The notes beneath the pieces are model-generated. The model was not told the origin of the DNA, made no database searches, and saw only the letters and a program-made list of their open reading frames with translations. Shown piece after piece: positions 1 through 7,541 of a stretch of 12,350 bases of DNA (the stretch's first letter is position 1; each line of letters starts with the position of its first letter). Both the position numbers and the translations under genes were made by a program. Origin of the DNA: an uncultured Hyphomicrobiales bacterium (GTDB lineage: Bacteria; Pseudomonadota; Alphaproteobacteria; Rhizobiales; Aestuariivirgaceae); assembly GCA_903930095.1 (NCBI GenBank), contig CAIYXE010000287.1, positions 1 to 12,350 on the forward strand. The letters run 5' to 3'.

Positions 1-95
1 ACCATGGCCTGGCGCCCGGCGTTGAAGCTGCCCGCCACGATGAAGGCGATGGGCGCATAAAGGAAGAGGTAGATGAGGATGACGTAGGCCCGCAT
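1..95 (-). CDS. potC: Polyamine ABC transporter permease, PotC-like (5' end only)
   Basis: Only the first 31 codons or so are in the window; the gene runs off the left edge. It starts with ATG at 95, four bases after the potB stop (TAA, complement of 100-102). The visible protein begins MRAYVILIYLFLYAPIAFIV, a hydrophobic first membrane segment, and continues into SFNAGRQAM. A first transmembrane helix followed by a short S-F-N periplasmic turn is typical of PotC/PotI-type permeases. Its place directly after potB, in the usual potB-potC order, is the main reason for the call. No good ribosome binding site precedes the ATG, so it is probably translated by coupling to potB. The rest of the protein, including the EAA loop, cannot be checked. 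Confidence 0.75.
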   Translation of the reverse strand, partial: MRAYVILIYLFLYAPIAFIVAGSFNAGRQAM

Positions 96-99
96 CGCG

Positions 100-963
100 T
101 TACACCAGCGCCGCGCGGCGCTGGTCGCCCCGGCTCAGTACGAAACGCATGTCGAGGAAGATGGTGACGAACATGATGGCGACCAGCGCCACCGAAACGG
201 CAGCACCAAAGGGCCAGTTGCGCGACTGCAGGAAGAGATCGACCAGCGCGTTGCCGATGAAGAACACCTTGCCGCCGCCCAAGTACTGCGGAAGGATGTA
301 GTCACCCATCAGCAGGATGAAGACGAGCATGGAGCCGGTCGCCACCCCGGGGATGGCCAGCGGCAGGGTGACCTGGAAGAAGGTGCGGATGGGTGTTGCG
401 CCGAGGTCTGCCGAGGCTTCGAGGAGCCGCTTGTCCAGCTTCTCAAGGGATACGTAGATGGGCGGCACCATGAGCGGCAGGAAGCCATAGACCGCGCCGA
501 TGAGCACGGCCCAGGGCGTGTTGATGATGCGGAAGTCCGGAAAGCCCAGCATGCCCAGCCAGGACGGAATGCCCTTGGCGCCGAGCAGCATGATCCAGGC
601 ATAGTAGCGCAGGAGCTGGCTCGTCCAGAACGGCGCCATGACGAGCACGAGCAGCGCCACGCGCCATTTGGGATCACATTTGACCGCGAGGAAATAGGCC
701 ACCGGAAAGGCGATGACGGCGGTGAGCAGCGTTCCCAGCGGCGCCAGGGTGAGCGTGTTGAGGAAGGCCTTGCCGCGCGCGGGAAGGTTCGCATAGTTCT
801 CCAGCGTGAAGCCCGCCGCATAGCCGCCCGCTGGCGCGCGCTCGCCGAAGGAAAAGACGAGGATGACGGCGAGCGGCACGATGAGCATGAAGACGAACAG
901 CAGCGCCGCCGGTGCAAGCAGCATGGCGGTGACGAGGCGCGGGCGCAGCCGCGTCTCGCTCAC
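100..963 (-). CDS. potB: Polyamine ABC transporter permease, PotB-like
   Basis: Inner-membrane permease of a spermidine/putrescine-type ABC importer; it would pair with PotC to form the channel and with PotA for energy. The protein is 287 aa from a GTG start at 963, close to the usual length of about 285. It has a membrane segment at residues 11-38 and several more hydrophobic helices. The cytoplasmic EAA loop at about 181-201 (L-E-A-S-A-D-L-G, ending in T-L-P) docks the ATPase. The reading frame stays open upstream to 1203, but that stretch is Arg/Pro/Ser-rich and overlaps the end of potD, so it is rejected. A GGA 11 bases before the GTG is a modest ribosome binding site; an ATG 13 codons further in is the alternative. 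The family is clear. The exact substrate (spermidine, putrescine or a related amine) is inferred from the operon. Confidence 0.9.
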   Translation of the reverse strand: MSETRLRPRLVTAMLLAPAALLFVFMLIVPLAVILVFSFGERAPAGGYAAGFTLENYANLPARGKAFLNTLTLAPLGTLLTAVIAFPVAYFLAVKCDPKWRVALLVLVMAPFWTSQLLRYYAWIMLLGAKGIPSWLGMLGFPDFRIINTPWAVLIGAVYGFLPLMVPPIYVSLEKLDKRLLEASADLGATPIRTFFQVTLPLAIPGVATGSMLVFILLMGDYILPQYLGGGKVFFIGNALVDLFLQSRNWPFGAAVSVALVAIMFVTIFLDMRFVLSRGDQRRAALV

Positions 964-984
964 GGGAATGATCCAGGATGTTGC

Positions 985-1014
985 CCGCCGCCCCGGCAGC
1001 GGCCGGGGCGGCGG
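985..1014 (-). repeat. Perfect intercistronic hairpin between potD and potB
   Basis: A 12-base GC-only arm (985-996) is matched exactly by its complement at 1003-1014. The inner C-G pair extends it to 13 bp around an AGCG loop. It lies wholly in the 67-base gap between the potD stop (1031) and the potB start (963). On the minus-strand transcript no T-run follows the stem, so it is not a standard intrinsic terminator. A stem at this place could protect the 3' end of a potD message or hold back read-through, giving more binding protein than permease. That role is inferred by analogy with malE-malF intergenic hairpins. Confidence 0.7.
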
Positions 1015-1030
1015 AAAACCGGTGCTGACA

Positions 1031-2182
1031 TCACGCGGCCTTGAAGCGGGCCATGATCTCGGCGCGGAGCGGGTTGGTGAGGGTCGCGGCAGCGCCGAAC
1101 TCCAGCGGGGCAAGCGCTTCCGCCACCGGGTAGAGCACGGGGTTTTCCAGCATCTCCTTCGGCACGAGCTTGTTGGTGCGCGCGTCGGTTGAGGGATAGC
1201 CATGGGCCTGCACCTCGACGGCGTTGACCGCGGGCGTCAGCAGGTGGTCAATCAGCGCATAGGCGGCCTCGATGTTCGGCGCATCCTTGGGGATGGCGTA
1301 GAAGTCGCTCCAGATCTCGCCGCCTTCCTTGGCCAGTACATAGACGAACTCCGGCATGTCGCGCTGCAGCTGCACCGCGTCGCCCGTCCAGCACACGCTC
1401 ATCCAGGCATCGCCCGAGATCAGCGAGGGCTTGTAGTCCGAGTTGATGCCGAAGAGATGCGGCTTCGCCTCGATCAGCAGCTTCTCGGCATCGGCCAGCT
1501 CCTTGGGGTCGTTGGAGTTGAAGGAATAGCCGAAGTACTTGAGCGCGTTGCCGATGGTGGTGAGCTGGTAGTCATGCACCATGACGCGGCCGGTGGCCTC
1601 GTTGCGCGTCAGGTCCCAGAACTCCTTCCAGCTTGCGGGCTTCTGGGTCATGGCCTTGGCGTTATAGGTGAAGCCCGTGGTGCCCCAGTCCTTGGGCACG
1701 GCATAGACATTGCCATCGATGATGCCTTCGGCGGTGAAGCGCTGCTCCTGCGAGGCCTGATCATAATTCGGCAGCTTTGCCAGGTCCAACGGCTGGACGA
1801 GGTCAAGGTCCTTGTAGGTTGAGATCGTGTAGTTCGTCGGCACGAAGACATCCCAGCCGGTGGAACCGGCCTGGAGCTTGGCCAGCATTTCCTCGTTCGA
1901 TCCGAAAACCGCGACGTTGATCTTGACGCCGGTGTTCTTGGTGAAGTTGTCGAGGTTTTCCTGCGCGAAGTAGCTGGGCCAGGTGGTGAAGTTCACCGTG
2001 CCCGACAGCGCGGCATGGGCCCTGCGGGGGCGGAGCCCCGGCACGGCGCTGCTCATCACCGCGGTTGCCAGCCCGAGCCCCGTGACACCAAGGAAGTGGC
2101 GGCGGCTGACGCTGCCCTTCTGGAAACGGCGAAGTTCTTCGAGAAACTTCGTGGCCGGGATATAGTCAGGATGCTTTGTCAT
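1031..2182 (-). CDS. potD: Polyamine-binding periplasmic protein, PotD/PotF-like, Tat-exported
   Basis: Substrate-binding protein that captures polyamine in the periplasm and delivers it to the PotBC permease. The 383-aa length suits the family once the long leader is allowed for. The N-terminus carries a twin-arginine signal: S-R-R-H-F-L-G at residues 26-32, a hydrophobic stretch to about 50, and a likely cleavage after A-H-A at 57. The mature part opens with the family's strand and aromatic W-P-S-Y motif, then D-W-G-T-T-G-F in the first half and W-T-G-D-A in the second, both usual in PotD-type proteins. The ATG at 2182 follows a clear AGGGAG ribosome binding site. The gene starts 24 bases after the potA stop. 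Tat export, rather than Sec, implies that it folds before export. Confidence in the family is high; the exact polyamine is not shown. Confidence 0.92.
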   Translation of the reverse strand: MTKHPDYIPATKFLEELRRFQKGSVSRRHFLGVTGLGLATAVMSSAVPGLRPRRAHAALSGTVNFTTWPSYFAQENLDNFTKNTGVKINVAVFGSNEEMLAKLQAGSTGWDVFVPTNYTISTYKDLDLVQPLDLAKLPNYDQASQEQRFTAEGIIDGNVYAVPKDWGTTGFTYNAKAMTQKPASWKEFWDLTRNEATGRVMVHDYQLTTIGNALKYFGYSFNSNDPKELADAEKLLIEAKPHLFGINSDYKPSLISGDAWMSVCWTGDAVQLQRDMPEFVYVLAKEGGEIWSDFYAIPKDAPNIEAAYALIDHLLTPAVNAVEVQAHGYPSTDARTNKLVPKEMLENPVLYPVAEALAPLEFGAAATLTNPLRAEIMARFKAA

Positions 2183-2206
2183 TGGTCTTCTCCCTGTTGG
2201 TCTTTC

Positions 2207-3232
<1,026 letters not shown>

Positions 3233-3259
3233 GATAGCCAGAGGAAATACATTGCCCGA

Positions 3260-3288
3260 ACGTTCCAATAGTGGGCACCAAATGTCAA
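3260..3288 (-). promoter_or_regulatory. Possible -35 element upstream of potA
   Basis: On the minus strand a perfect TTGACA lies at 3288-3283. At 17 bases' spacing the matching -10 would be at 3265-3260, which reads GAACGT and is poor. If it is used, transcription would start near 3252, downstream of the TTG at 3268, and would leave GTG 3232 as the start of potA with a leader of about 20 bases. The -35 match is seen; the promoter is a guess because the -10 is weak. Confidence 0.25.
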
Positions 3289-3317
3289 CCTAACGCTGGG
3301 GCATCAGGTTGCAGCCC

Positions 3318-4448
3318 TCATGGCACGTATTTGGGCCGCGTATTGGCGAATTGGACTTCGGTGACCTGGGGTTCTCCCGGGCAGATCGACTTGATCTGGG
3401 CGCGGTCAGAATTGGTGAGATACGCGTTGAGCGACTTTGAGATGACGGCGGCATTGGACATCGAATTCTTCCCGCAGGGACAGCTGCGCGTGTCCTTCTT
3501 CGGCACGATGTGGTGCACCTCGGGCGAATTCCACTTCCCGTGCGTCTCTGCCAGATTGAAGGGCTCCTTGCAGATGCCGGGCGCCACCTGGTCACATTTC
3601 CAGGAGCCCTTGGGATAGCAGAAGCCCGCGAAGTCTGATTTGACCTTGCCGCCATGGGCGGGCTTCGCGCGGTTGATGTCGGTGATCTGCTTCTTCTGGT
3701 TGCTGGTGTAGACCATGCCGCGATAGGCTTGCGAATAGCTCGCGCCGCAGGCCGTGTAGCTATTGTCGAAATTGCTGTAGGGCCCGCTGACCGGCGTGTT
3801 GCAGTAGGAGACGTCCTCGTCCACAATATCGACAAGCTCGATCAGGGTCGTGCCTTCGCCGCAGACCTCGCCCGGCAGATAGACCGGCTGTCCGTTCTGC
3901 TTCTTGCATTTCTGTGCGACGTTGGCGGGTTCACCGCTGCGGCAGTAGGCGCAACGGAACATGGGCGGCACACCCTGCTGCGGCGGCGGCGCGGCGCCGG
4001 TGCCGCAGAAATAATCAGGCACCTGGTTTCCGTTCGCATCATACTTCCAGGGCTTGAGGTACAGGGTGCGCACATTGGCCATATAGCGGCAGACATCCTT
4101 GCCCTCCCCTTTGAAGTAGCACCGGAACAAGCCGTCGCCGCCGGTGAAGCAGGACTTGGGATATTGCTGGGTGTAGATGTGCTCCTCCGTAGCCTGTGAG
4201 CCCGCTTCGGAGACGTGCCAGCGCTTGCAGGAGGGGTTTGTAAGTTCTGGCTTCAGGCCGCCGCCAGCCAGACCATTCTGGCACAGGGCCATCCTTTCCT
4301 TCTGCCACGGCGTAAGCGGCTGGGCTACCGGAGCTTTCTTGATCACCGGGCCGGCCGATGCCGGCTCTGTGGTGACGATCAGTCCGGCAGCCACCGGCAT
4401 GAATGCCAGCATCGCGACCGCAAGCACTGTCCGCAAAGCGTTGAGCAT
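3318..4448 (-). CDS. Exported cysteine-rich protein with C-terminal HNH/AHH-like nuclease motif
   Basis: Predicted secreted or periplasmic protein of 376 aa; I do not recognise the family over its whole length. The ATG at 4448 follows a strong AGGGGGTG ribosome binding site and starts a Sec signal: M-L-N-A-L-R, a hydrophobic core, and likely cleavage after A-S-A at residue 32. An in-frame extension to 4607 is possible but has no signal-like start. The mature part has 18 cysteines spread along it, an even number consistent with disulfide bonds in an oxidising compartment. Near the C-terminus E-V-H-H-I-V-P-K (310-317), C-P-C-G (323-326), N332 and N341 are spaced like an HNH (beta-beta-alpha metal) nuclease, with the pair of His most like the AHH type. 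Nuclease activity is inferred from that motif alone. It could instead be a degenerate or structural domain. No neighbouring gene looks like an immunity protein. Confidence 0.8.
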   Translation of the reverse strand: MLNALRTVLAVAMLAFMPVAAGLIVTTEPASAGPVIKKAPVAQPLTPWQKERMALCQNGLAGGGLKPELTNPSCKRWHVSEAGSQATEEHIYTQQYPKSCFTGGDGLFRCYFKGEGKDVCRYMANVRTLYLKPWKYDANGNQVPDYFCGTGAAPPPQQGVPPMFRCAYCRSGEPANVAQKCKKQNGQPVYLPGEVCGEGTTLIELVDIVDEDVSYCNTPVSGPYSNFDNSYTACGASYSQAYRGMVYTSNQKKQITDINRAKPAHGGKVKSDFAGFCYPKGSWKCDQVAPGICKEPFNLAETHGKWNSPEVHHIVPKKDTRSCPCGKNSMSNAAVISKSLNAYLTNSDRAQIKSICPGEPQVTEVQFANTRPKYVP

Positions 4449-4559
4449 CGCCGCACCCCCTGCACCGGAGGATTGGGAATATGCCACGATATGTCCGCAA
4501 AATCTATCTCCGGTTTTATCAGGGCCTGCCAGTGTTGCCATCGGTGCGGGCTTCATGCC

Positions 4560-4588
4560 TTGCAATAGCCCCGCTTTTCCGCCATAAG
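4560..4588 (+). promoter_or_regulatory. Candidate promoter for the rpsF operon
   Basis: TTGCAA at 4560-4565 and CATAAG at 4583-4588 are 17 bases apart, each matching four of six consensus positions. Transcription from here would give a leader of about 180 bases before rpsF, long enough to hold the hairpins and the small reading frame below. The match is modest and this is only the best candidate I could find by eye. Confidence 0.25.
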
Positions 4589-4629
4589 CCGCCTCGCTGT
4601 AAGGCACCCGGCTGGGGGCTGAAAGGAAG

Positions 4630-4645
4630 GGCCATGAAAATGGCC
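4630..4645 (+). repeat. Hairpin with GNRA loop in the rpsF leader
   Basis: GGCCAT (4630-4635) and ATGGCC (4640-4645) pair perfectly around a GAAA loop, a GNRA tetraloop that is very stable in RNA. The stem covers the start codon of the possible leader peptide. A second small stem, GGGG/CCCC at 4647-4650 and 4656-4659, follows at once. Confidence 0.6.
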
Positions 4646-4711
4646 AGGGGGAATACCCCGTCTTCCCGTGTCTCCGCTCTTTCGTTTGACCGGTCTTTCG
4701 AGCCTTTCTGA
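4634..4711 (+). CDS. Possible 25-aa leader peptide upstream of rpsF
   Basis: An ATG at 4634 is preceded at 4623-4630 by AAGGAAGG, one of the best ribosome binding sites in the window. It opens a 25-codon frame (MKMARGNTPS..., ending S-F-E-P-F) that stops with TGA at 4709-4711. Both possible starts (ATG at 4634 and 4640) sit in a hairpin with a GAAA loop (4630-4645). The stop falls in the loop of the next big hairpin (4695-4722). That arrangement would let ribosomes on the small frame change the folding of the rpsF leader. No homologue is known to me, and a frame this short can occur by chance. The product may matter only as an act of translation. Confidence 0.35.
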   Translation: MKMARGNTPSSRVSALSFDRSFEPF

Positions 4712-4728
4712 GGGTTCGAAAGAGGCTC
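4695..4728 (+). promoter_or_regulatory. Two mutually exclusive hairpins in the rpsF leader
   Basis: CTTTCGA (4695-4701) pairs exactly with TCGAAAG (4716-4722), and the stem can extend inward through G-U and C-G pairs to a UCUG loop. GAGCCT (4700-4705) also pairs exactly with AGGCTC (4723-4728). The two stems share bases, so only one can form at a time. Such overlap is typical of leaders that switch folding. S6:S18 leaders that autoregulate rpsF/rpsR operons are known in many bacteria, and the GCGCCGG just downstream (4730-4736) could offer the CCG that such elements use. I cannot confirm a match to that family. Confidence 0.4.
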
Positions 4729-4774
4729 TGCGCCGGATGTTTGAAGCTGAAACGTAACAGAAAGGCAAATCCAT

Positions 4775-5149
4775 ATGGCTCTCTACGAGCACGTGTTCCT
4801 GACCCGTCAGGACGCTGCCCCGGCTCAGGTCGAGGCGCTGACGGAACAGTACAAGGGCCTGATCGCTGCTGGCGGCGGTAAGGTTACCAAGACCGAATAC
4901 TGGGGCTTGAAGTCCCTCACCTTCCGGATCCGCAAGAACCGCAAGGCGCATTACACGCTCTTCAACATCGATGCCCCTTCTGCCGCAGTGCAGGAGATGG
5001 AGCGCCAGATGTCGATCTCGGAAGACGTGATCCGCTTCATGACCGTGAAGGTCGAAGCGCATGAGGACGGCCCCTCGGCCCAGATGCGCCGCCGCGAAGA
5101 CCGCGAGCGCCGTGATGACCGTGTCGAAGCCACTGAGGAGAGCAACTGA
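4775..5149 (+). CDS. rpsF: 30S ribosomal protein S6
   Basis: Binds S18 and 16S rRNA in the platform of the small ribosomal subunit. The 124-aa protein starts [11 protein letters not shown], the classical S6 opening. It continues with [17 protein letters not shown] and ends its fold with I-R-F-M-T-V-K-V. After about residue 93 it has a charged tail rich in Arg, Glu and Asp ([12 protein letters not shown]), a usual feature of alphaproteobacterial S6 that makes it longer than the compact S6 core of about 95-100 aa. An AAAGG ribosome binding site precedes the ATG at 4775. The stop overlaps the rpsR start by one base (TGATG), so the two partners are made in equal amounts by coupling. The structured leader upstream may carry feedback control. 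Confidence 0.97.
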   Translation: MALYEHVFLTRQDAAPAQVEALTEQYKGLIAAGGGKVTKTEYWGLKSLTFRIRKNRKAHYTLFNIDAPSAAVQEMERQMSISEDVIRFMTVKVEAHEDGPSAQMRRREDRERRDDRVEATEESN

Positions 5150-5388
5150 TGTCCGCTCCGCAAGCACGCCGCCCCTTCTTCCGCCGCAAGAAGAGCTGCC
5201 CCTTCACCGGCGATAACGCGCCGAAGATCGACTACAAGGACGTGCGCCTCCTGCAGCGCTACGTCTCCGAGCGCGGCAAGATCGTGCCGAGCCGCATCAC
5301 CGCGGTGTGCGCCAAGAAGCAGCGCGAGCTGGCCAAGGCCATCAAGCGCTCACGCTTCCTGGGCCTGCTGCCCTATGTGCTGAAGTAA
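5149..5388 (+). CDS. rpsR: 30S ribosomal protein S18
   Basis: Small-subunit protein that assembles as a heterodimer with S6. The 79-aa length is normal. The sequence has the expected [13 protein letters not shown] start, [23 protein letters not shown], and [23 protein letters not shown]. The ATG overlaps the rpsF stop by one base, and GAGGAG just upstream serves as ribosome binding site within rpsF. rplI follows after 12 bases. Nothing unusual is seen. Confidence 0.98.
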   Translation: MSAPQARRPFFRRKKSCPFTGDNAPKIDYKDVRLLQRYVSERGKIVPSRITAVCAKKQRELAKAIKRSRFLGLLPYVLK

Positions 5389-5400
5389 GGAGTAAGCAAC

Positions 5401-5976
5401 ATGGAAGTCATTCTTCTGGAGCGCGTCTCCAAGCTCGGCCACATGGGCGAGGTGGTGAAGGTCAAGGACGGCTACGCCCGTAACTTCCTTCTCCGCCAGG
5501 GCAAGGCGCTGCGCGCCACCGACGCCAACAAGGCCAAGTTCGAGCGTGATCGCGCGGCCCTTGAGGCCCGCAACGCCGAGCGCCGTGCGGCAGCAGGTGA
5601 GGAAGCCAAGTCGCTTGACGGCAAGAGCTTCACGCTCATCCGCCAGGCTGGTGAATCGGGCCAGCTCTATGGCTCCGTCAGCCCCCGCGATATCGCGGAC
5701 GCCGCCGGCGCCATGGGAGTCAAGATCGACCGCGGGCACATCCTGCTCTCCTCGCCGATCAAGACCATCGGCCTGTATCAGGTCTCCGTGTCGCCCCACC
5801 CCGAAGTCGAGGTGATGGTGACCGTGAACGTGGCCCGCTCGCCCGAGGAAGCCGCAGCCCAGTCGCGCGGCGAAGACCTCAAGGGCCCCGCCTCCGACCG
5901 CGCCGAAATCCGCGCGGCGGCCGAGGCGCTGTTCGAGGAAGCCCAGGCCGATGCCGCCGCCGAGGAAAACGGCTGA
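5401..5976 (+). CDS. rplI: 50S ribosomal protein L9
   Basis: Large-subunit protein with an N-terminal rRNA-binding domain, a long connecting helix and a C-terminal domain. The L9 signature is visible at residues 14-33 or so: [19 protein letters not shown]. The protein is 191 aa, about 40 longer than the 149 aa of E. coli. The extra part is an Ala/Glu-rich acidic tail (from about residue 150 to A-A-A-E-E-N-G), typical of alphaproteobacterial L9. A strong AAGGAG lies before the ATG. It is the last gene of the rpsF-rpsR-rplI operon, closed by the terminator at 6001-6032. Confidence 0.97.
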   Translation: MEVILLERVSKLGHMGEVVKVKDGYARNFLLRQGKALRATDANKAKFERDRAALEARNAERRAAAGEEAKSLDGKSFTLIRQAGESGQLYGSVSPRDIADAAGAMGVKIDRGHILLSSPIKTIGLYQVSVSPHPEVEVMVTVNVARSPEEAAAQSRGEDLKGPASDRAEIRAAAEALFEEAQADAAAEENG

Positions 5977-6000
5977 CGCTTCGTTCCAAGCATTATGGAG

Positions 6001-6032
6001 AAGGGCCGCTCTGTCGAGCGGCCCTTTTTCTT
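6001..6032 (+). terminator. Rho-independent terminator of the rpsF-rpsR-rplI operon
   Basis: GGGCCGCTC (6003-6011) pairs perfectly with GAGCGGCCC (6016-6024) around a TGTC loop. AA before and TT after lengthen the stem to 11 bp. A T-rich tail (TTTTTCTTT) follows from 6025. It sits 25 bases after the rplI stop and separates the ribosomal operon from cfa. Confidence 0.95.
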
Positions 6033-6083
6033 TGGCCGGACCAAACCGATGCACGCAAAGCGGGAAATAGCCACTCATTTCCA

Positions 6084-6167
6084 GAATCTAGGCGCGCAAA
6101 CCCCCGTTAACTCTCGCGAATCCAACCCCTTGCGCACGCCGATCCACTGACATTAAACTTTCGTTAA
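6084..6167 (+). promoter_or_regulatory. CtrA-type box and GANTC sites upstream of cfa
   Basis: TTAA (6153-6156), seven bases, TTAA (6164-6167) is the full consensus of a CtrA binding site, the master cell-cycle regulator of alphaproteobacteria. Two GAATC sites (6084-6088 and 6118-6122), substrates of the CcrM methylase when GANTC, lie just upstream, as does a GTTAAC at 6106-6111. A possible -35 (TTGCGC, 6130-6135) with a -10 near 6153-6159 would be covered by the box, which suits repression; an activating position is also possible. The motif match is exact; binding is inferred. Confidence 0.5.
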
Positions 6168-6232
6168 TTTGTGGAGCACCGGGGGGTGCCTTTTGCCGTT
6201 GATGCAAGGCGGTGAAGCAAGGGAGTGCAAAG

Positions 6233-7492
6233 ATGTATGGATTTCTTGATCGCGCATTCAATACGCTCGTGACGCAGGGAACGCTTCGTGTGACCGACCC
6301 GGGCGGCATCGTCCATGAATATGGCGATGGCAGTGGCGTGCCGGTGAACCTGCACATCAAGACGCCGCTTGCCGCGGCCAAGGTGGCTGCCGACGCGGAC
6401 CTCTATTTCGGCGAACTCTACATGGACGGCAGCCTCGGCGTGTCGGGCGGCACCACGATCTATGACATCATTGCGCTGCTGATGGAGAGTACGCCCACCC
6501 ACCGGCTGCCGAAGGTGGCGAAGGCGGCTTATGCAGTGCGCAAGGCGTTGAAGCGCGTCGACCAGTACAATCCCGTCGGCAAGGCCAAGAGCAACGTTGC
6601 ACACCACTATGACCTCTCGGGCGCGCTCTATGACCTGTTCCTCGACCGTGACCGGCAATACTCCTGCGCCTATTTCGAAACCGACGATGGCTCGCTGGAG
6701 GATGCGCAGCTCGCCAAGAAGCGCCACCTTGCGGCGAAGCTTGATATCAAGCCCGGCATGAAGGTGCTCGACATCGGGTCGGGCTGGGGCGGACTTGGGC
6801 TCTACATCGCTGAGATCTGCGGCGCGGAGGTAACGGGTGTTACCTTGTCGGAGGAGCAGCACAAACTCTCGAACGAGCGCGCCAGGCAGAGAGGCGTTTC
6901 GGACCGGGCCCAGTTCCACCTCAAGGACTACCGCCACCTGGACCAGACATTCGACCGCATCGTTTCCGTCGGCATGTTCGAGCATGTTGGCGTGGGCCAC
7001 TTCAAGGAGTTCTTCACGAAGGTGAACGGCCTGCTGAAGAACGATGGCGTGGCGGTGCTCCATTCCATCAACCGCTCCGACGGGCCTGGCGCAACTTCGG
7101 CCTGGATCAAGAAATACATCTTCCCCGGCGGCTACATCCCCGCCCTCTCTGAAGTGCTGCCGCATATCGAAAAGGCCGGGCTCTATGTCACCGATGTCGA
7201 AATCCTGAGGCTGCACTACGCCAAGACATTGCGCGAATGGGGCAACCGTTTCGCCGCCCAGCGCGACCGCGCCCGGGAGCTCTACGACGAGCGCTTCTGC
7301 CGCATGTGGGAGTTCTACCTTGCGGCCTCCGAATGCGCCTTCCGCTTTGGCGGCATGAACAATTTCCAGATCCAGTTCGTCAAGAACCAGAATGTTCTCC
7401 CGCTGACGCGGAACTACATCACTGAGGAAGAGGAGCGGATGCGGGTCATCGACTCGAAGCTGCCTCGGCTGAAATCGGTCTCTGTCGATTAA
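6233..7492 (+). CDS. cfa: Cyclopropane-fatty-acyl-phospholipid synthase
   Basis: Uses S-adenosylmethionine to add a methylene bridge to unsaturated acyl chains of membrane phospholipids, usually on entry to stationary phase or under acid stress. The protein is 419 aa from ATG 6233, which has GGGAG 8 bases upstream; the GTG at 6212 is in frame but has no such site. The SAM-binding motif is V-L-D-I-G-S-G-W-G-G at 178-187. Family active-site positions appear present: Q-Y-S-C-A-Y-F (C145), M-F-E-H-V-G (E250), L-H-S-I (H277) and H-Y-A-K-T-L (Y329), in the places of E. coli Cfa C139, E239, H266 and Y317. F-P-G-G-Y-I-P (297-303) and the C-terminal F-R-F-G-G-M-N-N-F-Q also fit. It is transcribed on its own between the rplI terminator and dnaB. 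Its location next to dnaB is known from rhizobia. Confidence 0.94.
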   Translation: MYGFLDRAFNTLVTQGTLRVTDPGGIVHEYGDGSGVPVNLHIKTPLAAAKVAADADLYFGELYMDGSLGVSGGTTIYDIIALLMESTPTHRLPKVAKAAYAVRKALKRVDQYNPVGKAKSNVAHHYDLSGALYDLFLDRDRQYSCAYFETDDGSLEDAQLAKKRHLAAKLDIKPGMKVLDIGSGWGGLGLYIAEICGAEVTGVTLSEEQHKLSNERARQRGVSDRAQFHLKDYRHLDQTFDRIVSVGMFEHVGVGHFKEFFTKVNGLLKNDGVAVLHSINRSDGPGATSAWIKKYIFPGGYIPALSEVLPHIEKAGLYVTDVEILRLHYAKTLREWGNRFAAQRDRARELYDERFCRMWEFYLAASECAFRFGGMNNFQIQFVKNQNVLPLTRNYITEEEERMRVIDSKLPRLKSVSVD

Positions 7493-7512
7493 TCCTGGGT
7501 ACCGTTCGGGCA

Positions 7513-7541
7513 TTGTGGATAGCGGGCAAAAGGCGCATAAA
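7513..7541 (+). promoter_or_regulatory. Candidate promoter for dnaB
   Basis: TTGTGG (7513-7518) and CATAAA (7536-7541) are 17 bases apart in the 87-base cfa-dnaB gap. The -35 matches at three positions and the -10 at four. Transcription would begin near 7548, about 30 bases before the dnaB ATG. This is a weak call; dnaB may also be reached by read-through from cfa, since no terminator is seen between them. Confidence 0.25.

Larger units (their letters stand above)
4449..4774. other. Divergent intergenic region between the exported HNH-like gene and rpsF
   Basis: This 326-base stretch carries the upstream signals of both divergent genes. The part next to 4448 holds the ribosome binding site of the exported protein; I see no convincing -35/-10 pair for that direction. 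The part towards rpsF holds a weak promoter candidate (4560-4588), a possible leader peptide (4634-4711), and several hairpins (4630-4645, 4647-4659, 4695-4728), annotated separately. No RNA gene of a known family is recognisable. Confidence 0.6.

Noticed and set aside
985..1014. Intrinsic terminator after potD
   Set aside because: The stem is excellent but lacks a following T-run on the minus strand, and potB and potC continue the same operon.
964..1203. Upstream extension of potB by 80 codons
   Set aside because: It overlaps the C-terminal part of potD and is rich in Arg, Pro and Ser. The first membrane helix and normal PotB length are obtained from GTG 963.
3233..3268. TTG start for potA giving 12 more residues
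   Set aside because: No better ribosome binding site and no family-like sequence before V-N-E-T-T. It would also lie upstream of the start predicted from the TTGACA element.
4449..4607. Upstream extension of the exported HNH-like protein by 53 codons
   Set aside because: The signal peptide and a strong ribosome binding site point to ATG 4448; the extension would bury the signal sequence.
5350..6078. Open frame of 242 codons on the minus strand opposite rplI
   Set aside because: Antisense to L9 and reads across its terminator; low-complexity Gly/Ala/Leu product with no recognisable domain.
6170..6195. GCACC-GGGG-GGTGC stem followed by TTTT before cfa, as a terminator
   Set aside because: The stem has only five pairs and lies between the putative cfa promoter and its ribosome binding site. 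At most it is a weak leader structure.
6164..7513. Open frame of 449 codons on the minus strand opposite cfa
   Set aside because: It lies antisense to a fully convincing Cfa protein. Its product is His/Glu/Val/Leu-rich without motifs, as expected from a shadow frame in GC-rich DNA.
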